Below are positions 41,397 through 50,074 of a DNA stretch of 64,000 nt, in pieces. Position numbers and translations under genes: made by a program. The notes under the pieces were generated by a model. It saw only the letters and a list, made by a program, of their open reading frames with translations. It ran no database searches and was not told the DNA's origin. This stretch comes from Paenibacillus humicola. Lineage in GTDB: Bacteria > Bacillota > Bacilli > Paenibacillales > Paenibacillaceae. Numbering within the stretch: position 1 is the first letter of the stretch; each line of letters opens with the position of its first letter. Where the stretch lies: positions 4,738,501 through 4,802,500 of the forward strand of contig NZ_JAQGPL010000001.1 of assembly GCF_028826105.1 (NCBI RefSeq), given 5' to 3'.

Positions 41397-42239
41397 CTAG
41401 CGGAACAATTTCACGATATTCCGCCGTTTCTCCAAATAGTTCACCGATTGATCGTAATCCCGGCTCGCTACGCCCAGGTACAGGATGTCGATCACGTTCA
41501 GCTGCGTAATGCGCGACGAGGTGGAGCCGCTGCGGATTTCGTTTTCCGTCGACGAAATGAACAGCGGAATATCCGCGGCCTGGCTGAGCGACGTGTTGCC
41601 GTAACGGCTGATCGAGATCGTCGTCGCTCCCTGCTCCCTGGCTCTGCGGACGCATTCCACGGTCGAGCGGCTTTCCCCCGAATACGAAATGCCGACGGCG
41701 ACGTCGTCCTTATCCGTCATCACCGACGAGATGAGCTGCGTATGCGGGTCCTCGAAGCAAAGGCTCGTCTTGTTGATGCACGTAAATTTGTATTGCGCGT
41801 CGGCCGCGATCAGATTGGAGGCGCCGATGCCGAAAAAGTAAATCCGCTTGGCGCGCTGCAGCGCTTCGACGGCTTTGGCCACATGGGCCGGCTTCAAAAT
41901 TTTCATCGTATCCCGGATCGACTGAATATTGTTGTTCGAGACGTTCTCGATAATCCGGTCGATGGAATCGTTCGGGTTGATTTCCTGATAACCGCTATTT
42001 CCGCCGCTTTGCTGCAGATCGCCGGCCACCTTCAGCTTCAGCTCCTGATAGCCTTTGAAGCCCGCCGATTTGCACAGCCGGATGACGGCGGCCTGACTGC
42101 CCTCGCTGTGACGGGAAAGCTCGGCGACCGACATGGAGACGAGCTCTTCGGGATGCGCGATTATATATTCGGCCACCTTCCGTTCGGAGGGCGTGATATC
42201 GTTCATGATTTCCCTTAACCGCACAAGTCCGCCGTTCAT
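41397..42239 (-). CDS. RpiR/MurR-family transcriptional regulator
   Basis: A 280-residue regulator. The ATG at 42237-42239 follows GGAGCGAAGCC; the open frame extends far upstream across the permease genes but only this part is the regulator. The N-terminal RpiR helix-turn-helix covers 1-77 (SMSVAELSRHSEGSQAAVIRLCKSAGFKGYQELK) and the C-terminal SIS domain about 125-260 (FFGIGASNLIAADAQYKF, GISYSGESRSTVE). It ends the namZ-ABC operon, matching murR of the B. subtilis murQ-murR-murP-amiE-nagZ-namZ locus. MurNAc 6-phosphate is the expected effector. Confidence 0.88.
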   Translation of the reverse strand: MNGGLVRLREIMNDITPSERKVAEYIIAHPEELVSMSVAELSRHSEGSQAAVIRLCKSAGFKGYQELKLKVAGDLQQSGGNSGYQEINPNDSIDRIIENVSNNNIQSIRDTMKILKPAHVAKAVEALQRAKRIYFFGIGASNLIAADAQYKFTCINKTSLCFEDPHTQLISSVMTDKDDVAVGISYSGESRSTVECVRRAREQGATTISISRYGNTSLSQAADIPLFISSTENEIRSGSTSSRITQLNVIDILYLGVASRDYDQSVNYLEKRRNIVKLFR

Positions 42240-42289
42240 GGCTTCGCTCCTTTGCCTGTTGATCGCGCATGCGCTCCGCATGGCTGTAT

Positions 42290-43114
42290 TTATTTTACCG
42301 CACCGGCCGTGATACCGTCCATGAATTGGCGCGAGGCGAAGAAGAAGAGCAGAATCATCGGCAGCGAGGACAGCGTCAGACCCGCGAACAGCACGCTCCA
42401 GTCGGTCGTAAACTCGCTGAACAGCTTCAGCATCCCGACGGTGATCGTCTTTTTCGCTTCGTCCTGGATAAAGATCATCGGGAAGAAAAAGTCGTTCCAC
42501 ACGCCGATGAAATGGATGATCGTCACCGTCCCGATCGCCGGCTTCATGAGCGGAGCCAGCACCTTCAGCAGCATGCCCATATGGCCCGCCCCGTCGATGC
42601 GCGCCGCCTCCTCCAGCTCGTTCGGCAGCGTCCGGAAAAATCCGGTCAGAATGAGCACGGCCAGCGGAATGCTGCTCGCGAGCTGGATCAGGGTGATCGA
42701 CCATAAAGAGTTCATCAGGTGCAGCTGCTTGACGAGCAGAAAGAGCGGCACGAGTCCGAGCTTGATCGGAAGCATCATGCCGATCAGGAAGTAAAAAAAC
42801 AGCCCATTGTTCCATTTGTACGGAAACCGGGAAATATAGTACGAAGCCATGACGCTGAAGAGCAGGAGCAGCGCCAGCATGACCGCCGAGACGAACACGC
42901 TGTTTTTGATATACGAGGCGTAATGAAGCTTGACGAACAGCGTCTCGTAGGATACCGCGCTCCATTTTTTCGGCAGCGACAGCGGCTTCGTCAGAATATC
43001 GACGTTCGGCCGGAACGAGGAAACGATCATCAGCAGCATCGGAAATAAGGCGATGACCGCATATCCGACCGCGACGACATAGATCCCGCTTCGTTTGACC
43101 GCGGTTGTCAGCAT
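42290..43114 (-). CDS. Sugar ABC permease, MalG-type (CUT1)
   Basis: A 274-residue membrane protein with six segments; the EAA loop is LPNELEEAARIDGAGHMGMLLKVLAPLMKP. GGAGG precedes the ATG by 9 bases. Second permease of the importer in the MurNAc locus. No ATPase gene is present, so a shared MsmX-type ATPase is presumed. Confidence 0.93.
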   Translation of the reverse strand: MLTTAVKRSGIYVVAVGYAVIALFPMLLMIVSSFRPNVDILTKPLSLPKKWSAVSYETLFVKLHYASYIKNSVFVSAVMLALLLLFSVMASYYISRFPYKWNNGLFFYFLIGMMLPIKLGLVPLFLLVKQLHLMNSLWSITLIQLASSIPLAVLILTGFFRTLPNELEEAARIDGAGHMGMLLKVLAPLMKPAIGTVTIIHFIGVWNDFFFPMIFIQDEAKKTITVGMLKLFSEFTTDWSVLFAGLTLSSLPMILLFFFASRQFMDGITAGAVK

Positions 43115-43132
43115 AAGCCGGGCCCCTCCTTT

Positions 43133-44074
43133 CTACTCCGCCTGCCTGCGGTTCACGAAGGCCATGAACAGCCCCGAGATCGTCGCGATGATGAAAAACA
43201 TGACGACCGCAACCGCCGAGCCTACACCCAGGTTGCCCGTATCGCCGGCGTTGCTGCCGAACGCGGTGCGGTAGAAGAAGACCGCCAGCAGATCCGTCGA
43301 ATAATACGGCTCGCCGAGCGAGCCCTGCATCGCGAACACGAGCTCGAACGCTTCGAACGCCTGAAGGAAGGTCATGACGGCGACGATCACGAGCGGCTGA
43401 AACATCATCGGGAGAATGACCGACACGATGTATCCGAGCCCTCTGGAGCCGTCCAGCCTGGCGGCTTCGAGCACCTCCGGCGATATCGACTGCAGGCCCG
43501 CGAGCAGGATCAGCATGAAAAATCCGATGCCGAACCAGCAGTTGACCAGCGCGACGGCGGGCAGGGCGGTCGCGGGCTCGCCAAGCCAGGCGTGCGTCCA
43601 GGAGGAGAGACCGATTTTGTTCAGGAGCACGTTCAGCACGCCCATGTTGGGATTCAGAATCAGCTTCCACATGAAGCCGACGATAATGATCGAGAGCAGC
43701 CGCGGCAGGAAATAGGCGATTTTGAAAAACTGGGCGCCCTTTACCTTGCGGAAAATGATATACGCCAGCACGAAGGCGACGACATTCTGCACGACGAGCT
43801 CGACGGCGAAATAAAACAGATTGTGGCTGAAGGCGTTCCGGAACATCCGGTTGAACGGCTCCTGGGTGAACAGCGTGCGAAAATTACCGAAAAAGTTGAA
43901 CCTGCCCATCACGAGGCCCTTCCAGTCGAACAGACTGTAGGTAAAAGCCGCGAAAATCGGATAGACGACAAAAAGGGTATAGACCGCAACGGCCGGAACG
44001 GGAAACAGGTGAATGAGCCGGTCGCCGCTTGTAAGCCATCGGCGCCGGGGCCGGTCGTGCTGCGTTTGCTCCAT
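43133..44074 (-). CDS. Sugar ABC permease, MalF-type (CUT1)
   Basis: A 313-residue membrane protein with six segments; the EAA loop is SPEVLEAARLDGSRGLGYIVSVILPMM. A GAGGTG site precedes the ATG. It is separated by 18 bases from the partner permease and by 41 bases from the lipoprotein gene. The N-terminal extension before the first membrane helix is basic (HDRPRRRWLTSGDR). Confidence 0.93.
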   Translation of the reverse strand: MEQTQHDRPRRRWLTSGDRLIHLFPVPAVAVYTLFVVYPIFAAFTYSLFDWKGLVMGRFNFFGNFRTLFTQEPFNRMFRNAFSHNLFYFAVELVVQNVVAFVLAYIIFRKVKGAQFFKIAYFLPRLLSIIIVGFMWKLILNPNMGVLNVLLNKIGLSSWTHAWLGEPATALPAVALVNCWFGIGFFMLILLAGLQSISPEVLEAARLDGSRGLGYIVSVILPMMFQPLVIVAVMTFLQAFEAFELVFAMQGSLGEPYYSTDLLAVFFYRTAFGSNAGDTGNLGVGSAVAVVMFFIIATISGLFMAFVNRRQAE

Positions 44075-44115
44075 CTTGAGTCACCTCATCTTATGTCCGG
44101 AAAATGAGCCTCACC

Positions 44116-45432
44116 TTATTTGCCGGCGGCCTTAAACCAGGTATCGACGCTCTTCTGGACTTCTTTGGCCACTTGATCGGGCGTCAGCTTGCCCAGGAAC
44201 ATGCCCTGCAGCGAATTTTCGAGCGTCACCTTGGACGTCGGATCGCCGTAGCCGAGGTTCGTGACGGCGAAATACGGCGACGCGTTTCCGCCGGACAGCT
44301 TGGCCAGCTCGCTTACCAGCTCGTCATCCGACGCGGCTCCGGCAACCGGGGAAATCGACTTCGCCTTTTGCAGCACGATCGTGCCGAATTCCTTCGTGGT
44401 CATGAATTGCAGCACTTTTTTGGCGGCGTCGATCTGTTTGGAGCTTTTGTTGATCGCATAAGAGCCGTCGACCCAGGCGCTTACGGAAGGCTGGCCGCCG
44501 GACGGCGACGGAACCGGCGCGATGCCGATATGGATATCCGGGTTCAGCGCCTGAATGGCGGCGATTTCGAAGCTGCCGTCGAACACCATGGCGGCCTGGC
44601 CCGTCGCGAACATCGTGCGAATGTCGTCCATGCCGAGTCCTTCGAAATTGTTTGGAAAATACGGCGTCAGGCTTTTCAGCGCCTCGATGGATTTCACGAA
44701 TTCGGGGCTGTCCACCTTCGCCTCTCCTTTGGCGAATTTGCCCGGAAAATCCGCGCCGAGGAACACGGGCGCGATGGCGCCGTGAGTCAGGGAGAGCACC
44801 CAGCCTTCTTTCGACCCGAACGCAAACGGCGTCACCTTGTTTTTCTTCAGCGTCTCCGCCGCAGCGATCAGCTCGTCCCACGTCGCCGGAGCCTTCAGGC
44901 CGTATTTGTCGAAAATGTCCTTATTATAAAACAGCTGCGTCGAGCTTAGCATGATCGGCACGCCGTACTGCTTGCCGTCGGAGCCCTGCGCCGCCGCAAG
45001 CTGGTCCGGCTTGAAGCCGTCCAGCCCCTGCAGGCCGTCGATGGGCTCGAGATAGCCCGCATCCGCGATCGCCTGCCCCGCTCCGTACGGGCGAAGCTGG
45101 ATAATATCGGCCGCCGAATTCGTACGCAGCGCGGTGTTGAGCGCCGTATTGTATTCGGTCGATTTGACGGGCTGGTAGTCCAGCTCGATGCCCGGATATA
45201 CTTTGTTCAGCGCATCCTGGACATCCTTCCACATGTCGACGAAATTTTGGTCGGAATTCCACGAGGCTACGGTCAGCTTGACCGTTTCGTTCCCGGCGGG
45301 CGGCGCCGAAGCGCCGCTGCCGGAGGATGCGTTATTCTGCGCGCCGTTTTCGCCTCCGCCTCCTCCGCCGCAGCCTGCGGCCAGCAAAAACAGCGACAAT
45401 GCGGCAAAAGCGCCCGTTCTTCTCAACTTCAT
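44116..45432 (-). CDS. Sugar-binding lipoprotein of the MurNAc-locus ABC importer
   Basis: A family-1 extracellular solute-binding lipoprotein of 438 residues. The ATG follows GGAGGGTATCAGG. The signal peptide ends with LLAAGC (lipobox Cys about 21), then a Gly-rich and Ser/Ala-rich tether. The fold shows LTVASWNSDQNF, PYGAGQAIADAGYLEPID and STQLFYNKDIFDKYGL segments. Context (namZ, amiE-like, murR, MurNAc kinase, murQ) points to MurNAc or a MurNAc-containing fragment as ligand, in place of the PTS MurP of B. subtilis; this is inference. Confidence 0.9.
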   Translation of the reverse strand: MKLRRTGAFAALSLFLLAAGCGGGGGGENGAQNNASSGSGASAPPAGNETVKLTVASWNSDQNFVDMWKDVQDALNKVYPGIELDYQPVKSTEYNTALNTALRTNSAADIIQLRPYGAGQAIADAGYLEPIDGLQGLDGFKPDQLAAAQGSDGKQYGVPIMLSSTQLFYNKDIFDKYGLKAPATWDELIAAAETLKKNKVTPFAFGSKEGWVLSLTHGAIAPVFLGADFPGKFAKGEAKVDSPEFVKSIEALKSLTPYFPNNFEGLGMDDIRTMFATGQAAMVFDGSFEIAAIQALNPDIHIGIAPVPSPSGGQPSVSAWVDGSYAINKSSKQIDAAKKVLQFMTTKEFGTIVLQKAKSISPVAGAASDDELVSELAKLSGGNASPYFAVTNLGYGDPTSKVTLENSLQGMFLGKLTPDQVAKEVQKSVDTWFKAAGK

Positions 45433-45472
45433 CCTGATACCCTCCCGAAAAATAGAAATGGTGTTTCGGCGG

Positions 45473-46594
45473 TCAATCGGCCGCCGGCAAAACGCCCGCA
45501 GCCGCATCGTGAAAATCGGTGCGCAGCCGGGTAATATCGCGGCCGCGTCCGTAATGGACGCGGTTCGTAAGCAGCACGGCCGCCGTCTTCCGGACGGGAT
45601 CGATCATCAGGCTCGTCCCGGTAAACCCGGTATGCCCGAACGCCCTTGCGGACGACCGGGTTCCGGTCACATCCGCACGGTCGTCTTTCAGCACCCAGCC
45701 CAGCCCCCGGTTCATGCCCGGCAAAGCCGGCGTCTGGGCCGCAAGCGCCTCCGCCCGCAGCCGCTGCGGCAGGAAGCCGCTTGATTCGGCGCCTTCCAGC
45801 CACCGGGCCGCGTACCGGAGCAGGTCGTCCGCCGCGGCGAACAGTCCCGCATGGCCCGAAACGCCCCCGAACGCCCGGGCGTTCTCGTCATGCACGATGC
45901 CGCGCCAGCAATCGCCCAGCGCTTCGGAGTATTCGGTCGCAGCGATGCCGCCTGCAAGAGCGGGGTCCGGGACAAATCGGCAGCTCGCCATGCCGAGCGG
46001 CCCCCAAATGTACTGCCGGGCCGCTTCTTCCAGCGGCATGCCTGCAGCCTGCGGGATCAGCTGCCCCAGCACGATGTACCCGAGATCGGAATACACGCAG
46101 CTCGTTCCCGGCCGGTATTCGAGCGGCATGGCCGCAATGCGCGACAGCGCTTCGTCCGCGCCGCAGGGCACGCTGTAAAAATCGGCGCTCGCCCGGAAAC
46201 CGGCCGTATGCGCAAGCAGCTGACGGATCGTAATCGCTTTCTTGTCCGGCGAATCGAAGGCCGGAAAATACCGGGCGATCGGGTCCTCCAGATGGAGCCG
46301 GCCCTCGCCGGTCAGCTTCAGCACGAGCGGCAGCGTAACCGTCACCTTCGTCAGCGATGCACAGTCGTACAGGGTATCTAACCGGGCGGGGATTTGCAGC
46401 TCGGCCGTATCCACGGCGAGCCCAGCCGCATAACGAATCGTCCGCCCTTCCGCCCGGATCGCCGCCGAAGCGCCGGGAATGAGCCGCTCGCGGATCGCCC
46501 GGCGAATCGGCTCCAGCACCGGAAGAACAGCCGCTTCGCTTATTCCGGACGGAAGCTCGAGCCGCTCATGCATGGCTTCCCGATCCGTTCGCAC
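45473..46594 (-). CDS. Serine hydrolase of beta-lactamase fold, AmiE (YbbE)-like
   Basis: A 373-residue class-C-type serine hydrolase. The nucleophile motif is CASLTKVT (S-x-x-K), the Tyr motif CVYSDLGY and the third box HTGFTG. GTG at 46592-46594 is preferred, with GGAG 6 bases upstream, overlapping namZ by 29 bases; an ATG at 46571-46573 is the alternative. In B. subtilis the equivalent gene beside namZ encodes AmiE, an N-acetylmuramoyl-L-alanine amidase that removes the stem peptide in cell-wall recycling. No clear signal peptide is visible, so its location is uncertain. Confidence 0.82.
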   Translation of the reverse strand: MRTDREAMHERLELPSGISEAAVLPVLEPIRRAIRERLIPGASAAIRAEGRTIRYAAGLAVDTAELQIPARLDTLYDCASLTKVTVTLPLVLKLTGEGRLHLEDPIARYFPAFDSPDKKAITIRQLLAHTAGFRASADFYSVPCGADEALSRIAAMPLEYRPGTSCVYSDLGYIVLGQLIPQAAGMPLEEAARQYIWGPLGMASCRFVPDPALAGGIAATEYSEALGDCWRGIVHDENARAFGGVSGHAGLFAAADDLLRYAARWLEGAESSGFLPQRLRAEALAAQTPALPGMNRGLGWVLKDDRADVTGTRSSARAFGHTGFTGTSLMIDPVRKTAAVLLTNRVHYGRGRDITRLRTDFHDAAAGVLPAAD

Positions 46595-47795
46595 CGTCCG
46601 CTCCGTACAGCAGGTAAGGCTTGCGGAGCTCCCTCCAGCTCTCGGCGTCCCGCTGCCATTCCGTCAGGATGGCGTCGATGCCGCCCGGTTCCGTCAGCGA
46701 TTGGCGTACCCTGTCGCTGCCGCTTAAAATATCGATGAACGGAAGGCCGTCCCCGTTTTCGAATTTCCATTCGAACCGCTCGGGGTAGAGGGAAGCGATG
46801 CCGTGCAGGAGCCGGAGGCCCGTTTCGGCGCTCTTGTAAACCTTTTGATCGGTGACGAAAATCATAAGTCCGCGGCAAAGCTCCCCGGGATATTTCTTGA
46901 AGGTGGGGGTGAAGGTGACGGGATGAAAATGGACGCCCGGAAGCCCGAGTCCGTTCATCCGGCCGCACAGCTCCGGGCCGTCGATCCAGGGAGCGCCGAT
47001 GATTTCGAAAGGCCGCGTCGTGCCGCGCCCTTCGGATACGTTGGTCCCCTCGAACAGGCAGGTGCCCGGATATACCCTTACCGTATCCATCGAAGGAATA
47101 TTGGGCGACGGCATCATCCACGGCAGGCCGGTTTCACCGTACTCCATCGACCTGTTCCACCCGGCCAGCGGAACGACCTGCAGCCTGCACAAGGTGCTCA
47201 TCTCTCCGGCGACCAGCCTCGCAATCTCGCCGATCGTCATGCCCGTCACCGCCGGCATCCGCCACGCGCCGACCATGGATTGAAAGCCTTCCTTCAGGAA
47301 GCCGCCCTCGATCCGGTTTCCGCCGAGCGGGTTCGGCCGGTCCAGCACGATCACTTCAACGCCCTGGGCGGCGCATGCTTCCATCACGTACACGAGCGTG
47401 GTCAGATACGTATAGAACCGGACGCCGACATCCTGAAGGTCGACGACGACCGCGTCTATGTTCTCCAGCATATAAGGCGCCGGCCGGCTGCGGCTGCCGT
47501 ATAGGCTGAAGATGGGCAGGCCGGTTGCCGGATCGGTTTCGTCTTCGAATTTGACGCCCGCCTGCCGTTCGTTGCGCAAACCGTGCTCGCAGGCGAAAAA
47601 GGCGGCCAACTCGGCGCCTTCCAGCCCCCTGCACAGCTCGATGGTCGACCGGAACAAAGAATCGATGCCGGTCGGATTGGTGAGCAGAATAAACCGTTTG
47701 CCCTTCAGCAGCGCGGCTCCGGCTGAAGCCAGCCGGTCCGCTCCGCTCTTTACGCCTCCGTTCAATTCCATCCCCCCTGCTTGAAATCTCGCCAA
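46566..47795 (-). CDS. namZ: NamZ-type exo-beta-N-acetylmuramidase (DUF1343)
   Basis: Releases terminal MurNAc from peptidoglycan chains, 409 residues. The DUF1343 signatures DLQDVGVRFYTY, DRPNPLGG and FEGTNVSEGRGTT are clear. TTG is chosen as start, 7 bases after AAGGAAG; an ATG 8 codons later has its purine tract directly against it. It is the first gene of the operon and has a good sigma-A promoter. No signal peptide is evident, so export is unexplained. Confidence 0.93.
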   Translation of the reverse strand: MARFQAGGMELNGGVKSGADRLASAGAALLKGKRFILLTNPTGIDSLFRSTIELCRGLEGAELAAFFACEHGLRNERQAGVKFEDETDPATGLPIFSLYGSRSRPAPYMLENIDAVVVDLQDVGVRFYTYLTTLVYVMEACAAQGVEVIVLDRPNPLGGNRIEGGFLKEGFQSMVGAWRMPAVTGMTIGEIARLVAGEMSTLCRLQVVPLAGWNRSMEYGETGLPWMMPSPNIPSMDTVRVYPGTCLFEGTNVSEGRGTTRPFEIIGAPWIDGPELCGRMNGLGLPGVHFHPVTFTPTFKKYPGELCRGLMIFVTDQKVYKSAETGLRLLHGIASLYPERFEWKFENGDGLPFIDILSGSDRVRQSLTEPGGIDAILTEWQRDAESWRELRKPYLLYGADGANGSGSHA

Positions 47796-47819
47796 ATGTC
47801 AACTTCCTTCTCAGCAAGT

Positions 47820-47847
47820 ATTATAACATTGTAAAATTAAGTTTCAA
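47820..47847 (-). promoter_or_regulatory. Sigma-A promoter of the namZ operon
   Basis: On the minus strand TTGAAA (47842-47847), a 16-base spacer and a perfect TATAAT (47820-47825), about 25 bases before the start. The -35 overlaps the TTTCAATAT box at 47842. Confidence 0.75.
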
Positions 47848-47850
47848 TAT
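47842..47850. promoter_or_regulatory. TTTCAATAT box 1 (putative MurR site)
   Basis: TTTCAATAT followed by AAAAA, overlapping the namZ -35. The same box with similar flank occurs at 47945-47953. Confidence 0.45.
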
Positions 47851-47897
47851 AAAAATTTATTTTAAAGTTGCCCTGAATTCAATTGACTCCTTTCGAC

Positions 47898-47926
47898 TTT
47901 AAACCCTCTGTTTCACCCTTTATAAT
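47898..47926 (+). promoter_or_regulatory. Sigma-A promoter of the murK-murQ operon
   Basis: TTTAAA (47898-47903), a 17-base spacer and a perfect TATAAT (47921-47926). The leader to the kinase start is about 160 bases. Confidence 0.65.
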
Positions 47927-47944
47927 TCGAGTATTATCTCAATA

Positions 47945-47953
47945 TTTCAATAT
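47945..47953. promoter_or_regulatory. TTTCAATAT box 2 (putative MurR site)
   Basis: TTTCAATAT followed by GTAAAA, about 12 bases after the expected murK transcription start, a typical repressor position. Confidence 0.45.
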
Positions 47954-48092
47954 GTAAAAGCAGTTTCATCCCTACAGAGGCAGTTCGGGAAAATTAAAAT
48001 TTTATTTTACAAAGTGATTCCCATCGGGTATTCTATAGCTACTCTCCCCATTCAGACATTCAGCAAACGATAAATCGGAGCAGGTGGATCCC

Positions 48093-49013
48093 ATGCAATA
48101 TGTATTAGGGTTGGACGGAGGCGGCACCAAGACCGAGCTGATCGCGGCCGATCCGGACGGGAACGAGCTCCTGCTGCTGCAGGGCGGGGCAAGCAACCCG
48201 AAAGCGGTCGCATTCGAAGAGGCGATGCGGCACGTGACCGGGCTGCTGGACCAGGTTCCGCTCGATCCGCGGGATTGCCGGGGCGTCGTCATGGGGCTGG
48301 CCGGCATTTATACCGAAGCGGAACGCAGCCGCGCCATGTCGCATGTCGCCGATCATTACGCCAAGCGATGCGGGCTGCGCATGCCCGTTTATTTGACGAA
48401 CGATGCCGAAATCGCGCTGACGGCCGGGCTCGGCGTTAACGAAGGACTGGTGGCGATCGCCGGCACGGGGTCGGCCGTGTTCGGTTTTACGCCGTCCGGC
48501 ACGCATTACCGGGCCGGAGGCTGGGGGCATATTCTGGGGGATACAGGCAGCGGCTACGATATCGGGCTGCATACGCTCCAAGCCGTCATGCTCAGCTTTG
48601 ACGGCGTATGCCCGCCTACGGCGATAACCCGGCTCGTGCTGGACCACAGCGGAATCGGTTCGCCTGCCGACTTGCGGTCGATCGTTTATGAACCGCACAT
48701 CGGCAAACAGCATATTGCGGATTATGCCCGCTTCGCAATTGAAGCCGCGATGCACGGCGATCCCGCGGCGGCGGAGCTGATCCGGAAGGCGGCCGCCGGT
48801 TTGGCGGAGTTGGCCTGCGCCGTCTGCGGCCGCGACGAATGGTTCGCCGGCACCCGCATCGCCGTAACGGGCTCGATATTCGCCCATTCGGAGCTTTACT
48901 GCGACGCCTTTTGCGAGAGGCTGCACGAACGCCTTCCCCGTCTCGCCGTTGTCAAATCGCAGCGGAAGAGCGCGTACGGGGCGGCTTTGCTTGCCCTGCG
49001 AAAATTCGTTTAG
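48093..49013 (+). CDS. BadF/BcrA-type amino-sugar kinase, probable MurNAc kinase
   Basis: A 306-residue sugar kinase of the ASKHA (BadF/BadG/BcrA/BcrD) superfamily. The phosphate-1 motif is LGLDGGGTKTELIAAD (5-20) and the adenosine/phosphate-2 motif AIAGTGSAVFG, with GGWGHILGDTGSGYDIG typical of N-acetylhexosamine kinases. ATG at 48093 is chosen with AGGTGG upstream. An ABC importer brings in free MurNAc, so a kinase is needed to supply MurNAc 6-phosphate to MurQ; MurK of Clostridium acetobutylicum belongs to this family. GlcNAc kinase activity is possible as well. Confidence 0.87.
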   Translation: MQYVLGLDGGGTKTELIAADPDGNELLLLQGGASNPKAVAFEEAMRHVTGLLDQVPLDPRDCRGVVMGLAGIYTEAERSRAMSHVADHYAKRCGLRMPVYLTNDAEIALTAGLGVNEGLVAIAGTGSAVFGFTPSGTHYRAGGWGHILGDTGSGYDIGLHTLQAVMLSFDGVCPPTAITRLVLDHSGIGSPADLRSIVYEPHIGKQHIADYARFAIEAAMHGDPAAAELIRKAAAGLAELACAVCGRDEWFAGTRIAVTGSIFAHSELYCDAFCERLHERLPRLAVVKSQRKSAYGAALLALRKFV

Positions 49014-49066
49014 CAGATGCGGCAAACCGGTGCTCCCGCCCCTTCATTTTAGAGGAGGAACAGAAG

Positions 49067-49984
49067 TTGAACTTATCTACCCGTCATTTGATCTCCGAAC
49101 AGCAGAACGAGCGGACGCGGCATATCGACGAGAAATCCACGGAAGACATTTTGCGGCTCATTAATGAAGAAGACCATCGCGTCCCGGAGGTCGTGAAGGC
49201 ATGCATTCCGGCTATTGCGCTGGCCGTGGACGCCATTGTCGCCGGCCTTAAGCAGGGCGGACGCCTGATTTATATCGGCGCGGGAACAAGCGGGCGACTC
49301 GGCATCCTGGATGCGTCGGAATGCCCGCCTACGTACGGGACCGATCCCGGCCAGGTGATCGGCATCATCGCCGGCGGCGAGCGCGCGATCCGGCATCCGG
49401 TCGAAGGAATGGAGGACGATGAGGAATCGGGACGTCAGGAAGTGGAGCGGCTTCACCCCGGCCCCCGCGACGTGGTCGTGGGCATCGCCGCCAGCGGCCG
49501 GACCCCGTATGTTCTCGCCGCCATGAAGCGGGCCCGGGAGCTTGGCGCGACTGTGGTCGGGATCAGCAACAATTCCCCTTCCGCCATGCGGGAGGCGGCA
49601 TCGATCATGATCGAAGCCGTCGTCGGCCCCGAGGTCGTGCTCGGCTCCACGCGGATGAAGGCCGGAACGGCGCAGAAGCTGATTCTGAACATGCTGACGA
49701 CCGCTTCCATGATCCGGATCGGCAAAGTCTACGACAATCTGATGGTCGATATGCAGACCTCGAACCGGAAGCTGGTGGAACGGGGAAAACGGCTGATTGA
49801 AATGGCGACCGGCGCGGACCGCGAAACGGTCGAGCGCGCGTACCTGGAAGCGGACGGTCACGTCAAAACCGCCATCATCATGGTGCTGCTGAACGCCGGA
49901 GCCGACGAAGCGCGCGACCTGCTGCTGCGGACGGACGGCTACATCCGCAAGGCGATCGAGCTTGCGGGGGCAGGAGGGAGCTAG
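49067..49984 (+). CDS. murQ: MurNAc-6-phosphate etherase
   Basis: Cleaves MurNAc 6-phosphate to GlcNAc 6-phosphate and lactate, 305 residues. TTG is the start, 8 bases after AGGAGG. The SIS domain is typical of MurQ: RLIYIGAGTSGRLGILDASECPPTYGT (catalytic Glu in SEC), GISNNSPS and the family signature LGSTRMKAGTAQKLILNMLTT. It follows the kinase by 53 bases in one operon. The D-lactate released might be a substrate for the lar genes elsewhere, but there is no direct evidence. Confidence 0.96.
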   Translation: MNLSTRHLISEQQNERTRHIDEKSTEDILRLINEEDHRVPEVVKACIPAIALAVDAIVAGLKQGGRLIYIGAGTSGRLGILDASECPPTYGTDPGQVIGIIAGGERAIRHPVEGMEDDEESGRQEVERLHPGPRDVVVGIAASGRTPYVLAAMKRARELGATVVGISNNSPSAMREAASIMIEAVVGPEVVLGSTRMKAGTAQKLILNMLTTASMIRIGKVYDNLMVDMQTSNRKLVERGKRLIEMATGADRETVERAYLEADGHVKTAIIMVLLNAGADEARDLLLRTDGYIRKAIELAGAGGS

Positions 49985-50018
49985 CGGCGATCTGTCCGGC
50001 TGCATACGAGAAACCGCA

Positions 50019-50059
50019 CGAGAAAAGGGAGCGCCTGGTTGAGGCACTCCCTTTTCTCG
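50019..50059. terminator. Bidirectional terminator between murQ and lipase genes
   Basis: A perfect 13-base stem CGAGAAAAGGGAG/CTCCCTTTTCTCG with internal A and T tracts, between convergent genes. Confidence 0.8.
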
Positions 50060-50074
50060 TGTGCGGCATGCGAT

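Noticed and set aside
42240..43670. Long N-terminal extension of the murR-like gene through the permease genes
   Set aside because: The frame is open but unrelated to any family, while the permeases in another frame are clear; the regulator has its own ATG and ribosome site at 42239.
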